The notes under the pieces are model-generated. The model had not been told where the DNA came from and did no database searches. It saw only the letters and a program-made list of their open reading frames with translations. Below are positions 16,203-21,668 of a DNA stretch of 23,934 bases, one piece after another; the stretch's first letter is position 1; each line of letters starts with the position of its first letter. Location of the stretch: contig JAXDJC010000125.1 of NCBI GenBank assembly GCA_034663685.1, positions 1-23,934 on the forward strand. The letters are read 5' to 3'. Origin of the DNA: AC-37 sp034663685. GTDB lineage: Bacteria; Actinomycetota; Thermoleophilia; Solirubrobacterales; Thermoleophilaceae. A program made the position numbers and the translations under genes.

Positions 16203-16402
16203 GACGTCGGCGCCCGGGAGGGATCGAAGTCCAGCTCGGGCTTCACGTCGTGCAGGTCCTCGGCCAGCAGCGCACGCACCTGGCTACCGTAGACCTCGTC
16301 GGCGACCCGCATGATGGCGATGTCGGTGTCGTCGACGTCCTGTTCCGCAAGCTCCATCGCCGCGCGAACCTGCTGCTCGAAGGCGTCCATGTCCGTACTC
16401 AT
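16199..16402 (-). CDS. Small acidic protein coupled to the amidase, possible GatC/AtzG-like subunit
   Basis: The protein has 67 residues (MSTDMDAFEQQVRAAMELAEQ to DFDPSRAPTS), mostly predicted helical and strongly acidic, with an extended Pro-containing tail KPELDFDPSRAPTS. Its TGA overlaps the amidase GTG by four bases, so the two are made together. GatC and AtzG are short, two-helix proteins with an extended Pro-containing segment that wraps an amidase and stabilises it. Size, placement and tail fit that role, but I cannot claim sequence homology by eye. The ATG 16402 has no obvious Shine-Dalgarno sequence. It faces the divergent secreted-protein gene across only 30 bases. Confidence 0.65.
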   Translation of the reverse strand: MSTDMDAFEQQVRAAMELAEQDVDDTDIAIMRVADEVYGSQVRALLAEDLHDVKPELDFDPSRAPTS

Positions 16403-16432
16403 ACCGCAACGACGACCGGAAGAGGGTGTTGA

Positions 16433-17119
16433 ATGGCCTCGATGAAGCGACTCACGCCGCTGCTCTTCGCGTGCATGGCCCTCCTCGCCACCGCCCCGGT
16501 CGCCGGCGCCGACGTGCGCGAGATCGGCCAGCCCGTGCCGTTCCAGGCCGCCAGCTGCCCCGACAACTGCCAGGCGATCGCCCAGGTGTCGGGCTACAAC
16601 GCCGAGATCGGCAAGTCCAAGAACACCTTCCGGATCAACCGGCCGGGCCGCGTGGTGGCGTTCACGATCCGCCTCGGCCAGCCCAACGCCGACCAGCTCA
16701 ACTACTTCAAGACCACCTTCGGGGCCATCTCCCAGGCGCGCGTCTCGATCCTCAAGCCCGCCAAGACCAAGCAGCGCCACCGCCTTGTCGCGCAGAGCGA
16801 GCTGTTCAACCTCGAGCCGTACTTCGGCACCACGCCCACGTTCGCGCTCGAGAAGTCGCTGGCGGTCCACAAGGGCGAGATCATCGGGATCACGGTGCCC
16901 ACCTGGGCGCCCGCCTTCGCCCACGGGCTCACGAACGACTTCGCGTGGCGCTCGTCCAGCCACGACAAGGACTGCACGTCGGCCACGCCCCCGCCCGCGG
17001 CTCAGATGACGCTCGGGAGCCTGCGGATCTTCGGCTGCTTCTACCGCACCGCGCGGCTGCTCTACAGCGTGCACTACGTGCTCGACCCCACGCCCAAGAC
17101 TCCGCCCAAGGCGAAGTAG
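16433..17119 (+). CDS. Secreted protein of unknown function
   Basis: The 228-residue exported protein has a signal peptide MASMKRLTPLLFACMALLATAPVAGA and a mature domain of about 200 residues. Cys42 and Cys46 in SCPDNCQAIAQVSGYN and Cys181 and Cys202 in KDCTSA and FGCFYRTARLLYS could form disulfides outside the cell. Segments such as RPGRVVAFTIRLGQPN, FNLEPYFGTTPTFAL and VPTWAPAFAHGL look well constrained and beta-rich. I recall similar exported orphans in Solirubrobacter-like genomes, none with a known function. A GGAAGAGGG Shine-Dalgarno stretch 6 bases before ATG 16433 decides the start over ATG 16442. The C-terminus is Lys/Pro-rich (DPTPKTPPKAK). Confidence 0.8.
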   Translation: MASMKRLTPLLFACMALLATAPVAGADVREIGQPVPFQAASCPDNCQAIAQVSGYNAEIGKSKNTFRINRPGRVVAFTIRLGQPNADQLNYFKTTFGAISQARVSILKPAKTKQRHRLVAQSELFNLEPYFGTTPTFALEKSLAVHKGEIIGITVPTWAPAFAHGLTNDFAWRSSSHDKDCTSATPPPAAQMTLGSLRIFGCFYRTARLLYSVHYVLDPTPKTPPKAK

Positions 17120-17140
17120 CGCCGGGCCTCCGTACCGCGC

Positions 17141-17146
17141 TACCAT
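17141..17146 (+). promoter_or_regulatory. TACCAT -10-like hexamer of a probable leaderless promoter
   Basis: TACCAT ends 7 bases before the GTG at 17154 and no Shine-Dalgarno sequence is present. It fits the TANNNT pattern seen before other genes here; no -35 is evident. Confidence 0.35.
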
Positions 17147-17153
17147 CGCGCGG

Positions 17154-17495
17154 GTGTCCACGGAGGGTTGGATTTTCATGGTCGGCTTCCGGGTGTTCGA
17201 CGTGGGCCTCCTGATCGTCTGGCTCGTCTGGTTCTTCCGCCTCCGCGACGACGACGACGCCCAGGACGACGAGGGCCCGGGCGGCGGCGGGCCGAGCCCG
17301 TCGCGCGACGACGGACCCGGTGGCGGCGGCCTGCGCCTGCCGCTCGGGCGCGCCAGGTCCGGCCCGCGCACCCGCGACCACCGCGACCGCATGCGGCTGC
17401 CGCGGCACCGCGGCGGGGAGCGGCTGCCCAACCCGATGCCGGCGCGGGTGCGTCAGCCGAGCACGCCCGTGCCTGCACATCGCCGGGCTATCTGA
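17154..17495 (+). CDS. Single-span membrane protein with acidic, Gly-rich then basic tail
   Basis: The 113-residue protein has one N-terminal membrane segment (about 8-27, VGFRVFDVGLLIVWLVWFF) followed by an abrupt charge pattern. RLRDDDDAQDDEGPGGGG is acidic, then a Gly/Pro/Ser linker repeats DDGPGGGG, then a strongly basic, probably disordered tail rich in Arg and His runs to the end. The FRVFDV...WLVWFFRLRDDDD start is a pattern I associate with Thermoleophilia. No catalytic motif is seen. The tail is probably cytosolic by the positive-inside rule. The role is unknown; an interaction or condensate-forming membrane scaffold is only speculation. The GTG start follows a TACCAT hexamer; a later ATG (residue 9) would cut into the membrane segment. 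Confidence 0.7.
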   Translation: MSTEGWIFMVGFRVFDVGLLIVWLVWFFRLRDDDDAQDDEGPGGGGPSPSRDDGPGGGGLRLPLGRARSGPRTRDHRDRMRLPRHRGGERLPNPMPARVRQPSTPVPAHRRAI

Positions 17496-17498
17496 AGG

Positions 17499-17518
17499 CC
17501 GCGCGCGGCCGCGCGCGG
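17499..17518. terminator. 20-bp perfect palindrome made only of G and C, between convergent genes
   Basis: The palindrome reads CCGCGCGC, GGCC, GCGCGCGG and overlaps a 10-bp unit GGCCGCGCGC repeated twice in tandem (17497-17516). As RNA it forms an 8-bp all-GC stem with a GGCC loop in either direction. It starts 4 bases past the plus-strand stop and lies 17 bases beyond the minus-strand stop, as expected of a shared terminator. Alternating CG runs may also favour Z-DNA. Confidence 0.6.
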
Positions 17519-17535
17519 GACTGCTGCCGAGGTCG

Positions 17536-17805
17536 CTAGCCCTCGACCGCGGGGAGCCTGCGCCCGCAGGTCGGACAGTCGTTCACGTCCTTGGGCGCGA
17601 GCTGCTCGAGCGAGCAGCCGCACATCCGGAGGTTCTCGACGGCCCAGGGCAGCCGGCTGGGGGAGGGCGCCAGGGGAAGGACCTTGCCGACGACCTCGAA
17701 CTCCTCGCCGGTCTCGCGGTCGACGTATACGGTGCCGGGCTCGACTTCCCGGATCACCTCGCGGTCCGAACGGGACCTCAGCCTGTAGAGCTGGCGCTCG
17801 CTCAC
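17536..17805 (-). CDS. Small CxC/CxxC protein, possible zinc ribbon
   Basis: The 89-residue soluble protein has an N-terminal beta-rich part (QLYRLRSRSDREVIREVEPGTVYVDRETGEEFEVVGKVL) and a C-terminal part with four cysteines, MCGC (Cys62, Cys64) and DCPTCGRRL (Cys77, Cys80), that could bind one zinc ion. The CPTCGRRLP end is typical of zinc-ribbon knuckles, whereas CGC is a less usual partner. No enzyme domain is present. The GTG start at 17805 follows a TATGTT hexamer by 9 bases and lacks a Shine-Dalgarno sequence. It is divergent from the glycosyltransferase gene across 44 bases, so the two promoters share that gap. I do not recognise a named family; a nucleic-acid- or protein-binding role is only a guess. 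Confidence 0.7.
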   Translation of the reverse strand: MSERQLYRLRSRSDREVIREVEPGTVYVDRETGEEFEVVGKVLPLAPSPSRLPWAVENLRMCGCSLEQLAPKDVNDCPTCGRRLPAVEG

Positions 17806-17814
17806 GAGCGGCGA

Positions 17815-17820
17815 AACATA
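17815..17820 (-). promoter_or_regulatory. TATGTT -10-like hexamer of a probable leaderless promoter
   Basis: On the minus strand TATGTT ends 9 bases before the GTG at 17805, with no Shine-Dalgarno sequence. No clear -35 is visible within the short gap shared with the divergent gene. Confidence 0.35.
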
Positions 17821-17849
17821 TCGACCCAGGGGGCGGAGGCCCCACCACC

Positions 17850-19409
17850 TTGCGCGTGCTGATCTTCCACGGCTACCTGCTGCGCGGCACCGGCAGCAAC
17901 ATCTACAACGCCTCGCTCGTGAGCGCGCTCGCCGGGCTCGGCCACGAGGTGCACCTCCTGTGCCAGGACCGCAGCGCGGGCGAGCTCGACTTCGTGGACG
18001 CGGTGGGCACCTGGGACGGGGGCGAGCTTCAGGTGGAGACGATCCGCGAGCCGGTCCGCTGCACCGCCTACCTGCCGCCGATCGGCGAGCTCCTGCCGGT
18101 GTACGTGGCCGACACCTACGAGGGCTTCACCGCGCGCCCGTTCCCTGAGCTGAGCCAAGCCGAGCTGGAGCACTACCTGGAGGCCAACGCGGGCGCGGTA
18201 CGCGAGGTGGCGGCGCGCGTGCGGCCCGACGTGGCGCTGGCCAACCACCTCATCGCCGGGCCTGCCGTGCTCGCGCGCGGGCTCGCGGGCTCGGTCCCGT
18301 ACGCCGTGAAGGTGCACGGCAGCGCGCTCGAGTACGTGGTGCGCCCGCACCGCGAGCGCTTCCTCCCGCTCGCGCGCGAGGGGCTCGCCGGCGCGGGCGG
18401 AGTGCTGGTCGGCTCCCAGCACACCGGGGAGAGCCTGTGGGAGGTGATGGACGACCCGGCGCTGCCGGAGCGCACCCGGCTCGGGCCGCCCGGCGTGGAC
18501 GTGCACACCTTCCATCCGCGTCCCGCGCCCGAGGCGGCGCAGCGCCTGCTCGCGCTGGCCGACCGGATCGCCTCCGGCGACGCCGCGGGCTGGGGCGGGG
18601 AGGCCGGCGCGCCGGATGCGCTGCGCTCGCTCGACCCGGAGCACGAGCGGATCGTGGTCTACGTGGGCAAGCTGATCGTGTCGAAGGGCGTGGACCTGCT
18701 GCTGGCCGCCTGGCCGCTCGTGACGGCCGAGGTGCCGGACGCGCGGCTGCTCGTGGTCGGGTTCGGCACCTACCGCGACGGGCTGGCGCGGCTGGCCGCC
18801 GCCCTCGCTGCCGGCGACCTGCCGGCGGCCCGGGACATCGCCGCCCGCGGTCGCGAGCTGGAGGGCGGCCCCGCGGGCGAGCTGACCTATCTCGCCGCGT
18901 TCCTCGACGGCCTCGAGGGCGATGCGCGCGAGGGCTACCTGAGCGCCGCCTCGACCGCCTTCGAGCGCCTGAGCTTCACCGGCCGGCTCGAGCACGGCGA
19001 CCTGCCCGACGTGCTCCCCGCCTGCCTGGCCCAGGTCGTGCCCAGCACGTTCCCGGAGGCGTTCGGGATGGTGGCCGTCGAGGGCGCGGCCTGCGGTGCT
19101 CTGCCGCTGTCGGCCTCGCACTCGGGACTGGCCGAGGTCACCCGCGAGCTGCGGCCCGCGGTGACGGAGGATGTCGCGCCGCTCCTGTCGTTCGAGCGCG
19201 GGCCGGAGGCGGTGCAGGAGATCGCGGCCAAGCTCGTGGCCTGGCTCACGCTGCCGGCCGGCGCGCGCGAGGAGGCGCGCGGCGCCCTCTCGCGGCTGGC
19301 GCGCGAACGCTACGGCTGGGAGGGCGTGGCCGCCGGCGTGATCGCGGCGGCGCAGGGACGGCTGGAGGGCCTGCCGCTCGCAGCTCCGGACCGCCGCCCG
19401 AGCGGATAA
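17850..19409 (+). CDS. Glycosyltransferase, GT4-like (GT-B fold)
   Basis: The 519-residue cytosolic glycosyltransferase has the two-domain GT-B fold. The N-terminal acceptor domain starts with MRVLIFHGYLLRGTGSNIYNASLVSALAGLGHEVHLL. The donor domain has VYVGKLIVSKGVDLLLAAW (about 269-287) and the EX7E nucleotide-sugar motif in FPEAFGMVAVEGAACGALPLSASHSGLAEV (about 400-430), which mark GT4 retaining enzymes. An insertion of about 80 residues (LAAALAAGDLPAARDIAARGRELEGG and on to DAREGYLSAAS) interrupts the donor domain and is not usual. A GGAGG Shine-Dalgarno sequence 10 bases before TTG 17850 supports that start. The sugar donor and acceptor cannot be named. No other polysaccharide gene is adjacent. 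Confidence 0.9.
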   Translation: MRVLIFHGYLLRGTGSNIYNASLVSALAGLGHEVHLLCQDRSAGELDFVDAVGTWDGGELQVETIREPVRCTAYLPPIGELLPVYVADTYEGFTARPFPELSQAELEHYLEANAGAVREVAARVRPDVALANHLIAGPAVLARGLAGSVPYAVKVHGSALEYVVRPHRERFLPLAREGLAGAGGVLVGSQHTGESLWEVMDDPALPERTRLGPPGVDVHTFHPRPAPEAAQRLLALADRIASGDAAGWGGEAGAPDALRSLDPEHERIVVYVGKLIVSKGVDLLLAAWPLVTAEVPDARLLVVGFGTYRDGLARLAAALAAGDLPAARDIAARGRELEGGPAGELTYLAAFLDGLEGDAREGYLSAASTAFERLSFTGRLEHGDLPDVLPACLAQVVPSTFPEAFGMVAVEGAACGALPLSASHSGLAEVTRELRPAVTEDVAPLLSFERGPEAVQEIAAKLVAWLTLPAGAREEARGALSRLARERYGWEGVAAGVIAAAQGRLEGLPLAAPDRRPSG

Positions 19410-19412
19410 TCT
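19407..19412 (+). promoter_or_regulatory. TAATCT -10-like hexamer overlapping the glycosyltransferase stop codon
   Basis: TAATCT begins with the TAA stop of the upstream gene and ends 9 bases before the TTG start of the cytochrome gene. There is no Shine-Dalgarno sequence before that TTG. This is the third case in the window of a stop codon forming the start of such a hexamer. Confidence 0.45.
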
Positions 19413-19421
19413 TCGGCCGCC

Positions 19422-20135
19422 TTGCGGCTCCCCTCGGACAACCTAAGGATGCTCGCGGCCCTGCTCGCGGCCGGCGGCGCCCTCGTGGCCTCCGGCTGTG
19501 GCGGCAGCGATGCGGACCTCGCGAACGGCAAGAAGCTGTTCGCCGGCACCGGCCAGTGCGGCAGCTGCCACACGCTCGCGCGCGCCAACACAAAGGGCAG
19601 CGTCGGGCCCAACCTCGACAAGTCCTTCGTCCAGTCCATCCGCGACGGCTTGAAGCGCAGCACGCTCGAGGGCGTCGTGCGCCACCAGATCGGCTACCCG
19701 CGCCGCAGCAGCGCGATGCCGGCCGGCCTGCTCGAGGGCAACGACGCGCGCGACGTGGCCGCCTACGTGGCCTACGCGGCCGCGCGACCGGGCCAGGACA
19801 GCGGCCTGCTCGCGGCGGCCGGTCAGCCCAAGAAGGGCCCGCCCCTCATCGCCAAGGGCGGCACGCTCACGATTCCGGCCGACCCCACCGGCGCGCTTGC
19901 GTTCACTAGCGACAAGGCCTCGGCACCCGCCGGCCCGATCACGATCCTCATGCCGAACAAGGCGCCGATCCAGCACAACATCGCGGTCAAGCCGGGCGGC
20001 CCCACCGGACCGGTCGTGGGCAGTGGAGGCACCTCGCAGATCAAGTTCACCCTCAAGCCGGGCACCTACGAGTTCTACTGCGCGGTGCCGGGCCACGAGG
20101 AGGGCGGCATGAAGGGCACGCTCGTCGTCAAGTAG
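19422..20135 (+). CDS. Lipoprotein fusing a cytochrome c domain to a plastocyanin-like cupredoxin
   Basis: This 237-residue exported electron carrier has two redox centres. A signal segment (about 9-25) ends in LVASGC, a near-lipobox with Cys26 as the likely lipid anchor. Domain 1 (about 31-125) is a small class I cytochrome c: heme-binding CGSCH (Cys46, Cys49, His50), VGPNL, and Met99 in SSAMPAG as probable sixth ligand. Domain 2 (about 145-237) is a type 1 copper domain with ligands His185 (QHNIAV), Cys220 (FYCAVPGH), His225 and Met230 (GGMKGTLVV). The TTG 19422 start supplies basic residues before the hydrophobic segment and follows TAATCT; ATG 19449 is an alternative that lacks them. It converges on the cytochrome oxidase operon, so electron delivery to that oxidase is likely. 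Confidence 0.9.
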   Translation: MRLPSDNLRMLAALLAAGGALVASGCGGSDADLANGKKLFAGTGQCGSCHTLARANTKGSVGPNLDKSFVQSIRDGLKRSTLEGVVRHQIGYPRRSSAMPAGLLEGNDARDVAAYVAYAAARPGQDSGLLAAAGQPKKGPPLIAKGGTLTIPADPTGALAFTSDKASAPAGPITILMPNKAPIQHNIAVKPGGPTGPVVGSGGTSQIKFTLKPGTYEFYCAVPGHEEGGMKGTLVVK

Positions 20136-20145
20136 GCCCCGGCGG

Positions 20146-20160
20146 GCGCGGCTACCGCGC
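20146..20160. terminator. Short GC hairpin between convergent genes
   Basis: GCGCGG (20146-20151) pairs with CCGCGC (20155-20160) around the loop CTA, which is the stop codon of the minus-strand gene read in reverse. The stem is only 6 bp but sits in the 16-base gap between the two stops. It is a weak candidate. Confidence 0.35.
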
Positions 20161-20937
20161 GCGCTCGGCCTCGGCCACCAGCCCGGCCAGCTCCGGCAGC
20201 AGCGCCGGCGCGGCAGCCACGAGCCCGTACGGCTCACCGCCGAGCTCGGCCACCTCTCCGCCCGCCTCGGCCACCAGCAGGCGCCCGGCGGCCCAGTCCC
20301 ACGGCTTGAGCCCGCGCTCCCAGTAGCCGTCGAGGCGCCCGGCGGCCAGCCAGGCGAGGTCGAGCGCCGCGGCGCCGGCCCGGCGCAGGTCGCGCACGCG
20401 CGGGATCACGTACGCCGCCGCCTGCGCCTGCACCCGCCGCCGCTCGGGCTCGTAGGCGAAGCCCGTGGCGATCAGGGAGCGCGAGAGGGCGGCGCCCTCG
20501 CGGATCCGCAGCGGCTCGGCGGGCTCGGCCGAGCCGGCGAGCTCCGCGCCGGCCCCCCGCGCGGCGCGGAAGAGCTCGCCGGCCACCGGGGCGAACACGA
20601 CCCCCACCAGCGGCCCGGACCCGTCCTCCAGCGCGATCGACACGGCCCACTGCGGGATCCCGTAGAGGAAGTTGGTGGTGCCGTCGAGCGGGTCGACCAC
20701 CCAGCGCCGGCCGCTCGTCCCGTCCACGGAGGCGCCCTCCTCGGCCACCAGCCCGTCCTCCGGCCGCTCGGCCCGCAGCAGCGCCACGATCGCGTCCTCG
20801 GCGGCCCGGTCGGCGTCCGAGACCATGTCCGTGGAGGAGGACTTGGAGTCGAGCCCGCGCGTGGGCTCGCCGAAGCGATCGAGCAGCAGCTCGCCCGCCG
20901 TGCGCGCAGCGCGCTCCGCCAGCTCGAGGTCGTTCAG
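20152..20937 (-). CDS. Inositol monophosphatase-family phosphatase
   Basis: This is a Mg2+-dependent phosphatase of the inositol monophosphatase/FIG superfamily, about 261 residues. Metal-binding motifs are complete: LVAEEGAS (Glu67), VDPLDGTTNFLYGIPQWAVSIAL (Asp82, Asp85) and KPWDWAAGRLLVAEAGG (Asp214). Possible substrates are inositol phosphates, histidinol phosphate or sugar phosphates; the sequence does not decide. The start is unusual. The conserved N-terminus (LNDLELAERAARTAGELLLDRFG) contains no ATG, GTG or TTG before Met38, which is too late. CTG 20937 overlaps the TGA of the upstream 36-residue gene as CTGA, mirroring the GTGA overlaps elsewhere, so I use it. It ends the cta operon and converges on the cytochrome-cupredoxin gene. 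Confidence 0.88.
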   Translation of the reverse strand: MNDLELAERAARTAGELLLDRFGEPTRGLDSKSSSTDMVSDADRAAEDAIVALLRAERPEDGLVAEEGASVDGTSGRRWVVDPLDGTTNFLYGIPQWAVSIALEDGSGPLVGVVFAPVAGELFRAARGAGAELAGSAEPAEPLRIREGAALSRSLIATGFAYEPERRRVQAQAAAYVIPRVRDLRRAGAAALDLAWLAAGRLDGYWERGLKPWDWAAGRLLVAEAGGEVAELGGEPYGLVAAAPALLPELAGLVAEAERAR

Positions 20938-21044
20938 GTCAGCGCCCGGATGACGAGGACGACAGCGACGATCGCGCCCATGACGAGCACGACCCCGATC
21001 AGGAAGCGGAAGGCCGCGTCCTCGGACCCGAGCGGATTGCGCAC
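20934..21044 (-). CDS. 36-residue membrane peptide downstream of ctaE
   Basis: A short ORF starts at GTG 21044, 6 bases after the ctaE stop, and ends with the TGA that overlaps the next gene. The peptide begins VRNPLGSEDAAFRFLIG and is followed by one hydrophobic helix (about 14-35) ending VIRALT. The opening NPLGSEDAAFRF resembles the NP..SE..AFRF start of small actinobacterial membrane proteins near respiratory genes, as I recall them. The charge pattern suggests a single-span peptide with its N-terminus in the cytosol. A small accessory or assembly subunit of the oxidase is the most natural guess. The evidence is position, tight spacing on both sides and codon use like its neighbours; no named family is claimed. 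Confidence 0.7.
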   Translation of the reverse strand: MRNPLGSEDAAFRFLIGVVLVMGAIVAVVLVIRALT

Positions 21045-21050
21045 GGGCTC

Positions 21051-21668
21051 TTAGAGGACGTAGATCGTCGTGTAGACCACGACCCACATCACGTCGACGA
21101 AGTGCCAGTAGATGCCGGGCACCTCGACCCCACGGTGCTCCTTCTCCGTGAAGTGCCCGCGGAACGCGCGGACCGTGGCCATCGTGAGCAGCGTTAGGCC
21201 CACGAACACGTGGGCGCCGTGGAGGCCGGTGAGGCCGTAGAAGATCGAGCCCTGGGCGTGGTCGTGGGGGGCGAAGCCGATGTTGATGTACTCGTTGATC
21301 TGGATCGAGAGGAACGTGATGCCCAGCATCAGCGTGGTGAACAGCCCCGCCCGCATCGCGAAGCGGTTCTCGTTCTTGGCGCCCAGCAGCGCCCAGTGCA
21401 TCGTGAGGCTCGAGGAGAGCAGGATCGCCGTGTTCACCCCGGCCACCGCGACCGGCAGCTCGGTGCCGTCCGCCGGCCACGCGTCGTGGTTCACGACGCG
21501 TATGAAGAAGTACGCCGTGAAGAACGCTCCGAAGAGCATCACCTCCGAGATGATGAAGAGCAGCATCCCGAGGAACTGGGCGTCCACCCGCGAGCTCTTG
21601 TTGGCCGGCGGCGGCCCGTGGTGCTCGTCGTGCCCGTGCCCGCCGAGGACTACCGAAGCCGACTCCAT
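21051..21668 (-). CDS. ctaE: Cytochrome c oxidase subunit III
   Basis: The 205-residue integral membrane protein is the short, five-helix form of subunit III, which supports the proton-uptake path and stability of heme-copper oxidases. Helices lie at about 31-56, 70-92, 105-127, 141-165 and 184-204. Family marks are LLFIISEVMLFGAFFTAYFFIR, GVNTAILLSSSLTMHWAL, FYGLTGLHGAHVFVGL and the C-terminal GIYWHFVDVMWVVVYTTIYVL. The N-terminus (MESASVVLGGHGHDEHHG) is His-rich and could bind metal, though such tails vary. The ATG overlaps the stop of the Usp-like gene (TGATG), so translation is coupled to it. A 36-residue membrane peptide follows after 6 bases. Confidence 0.96.
   Translation of the reverse strand: MESASVVLGGHGHDEHHGPPPANKSSRVDAQFLGMLLFIISEVMLFGAFFTAYFFIRVVNHDAWPADGTELPVAVAGVNTAILLSSSLTMHWALLGAKNENRFAMRAGLFTTLMLGITFLSIQINEYINIGFAPHDHAQGSIFYGLTGLHGAHVFVGLTLLTMATVRAFRGHFTEKEHRGVEVPGIYWHFVDVMWVVVYTTIYVL

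Noticed and set aside
20934..21480. Extended inositol-monophosphatase frame reaching 21480 (442 codons)
   Set aside because: The extra N-terminal part is Arg/His-rich and antisense-frame to ctaE and the 36-residue gene; family similarity begins only at LNDLELAERA.
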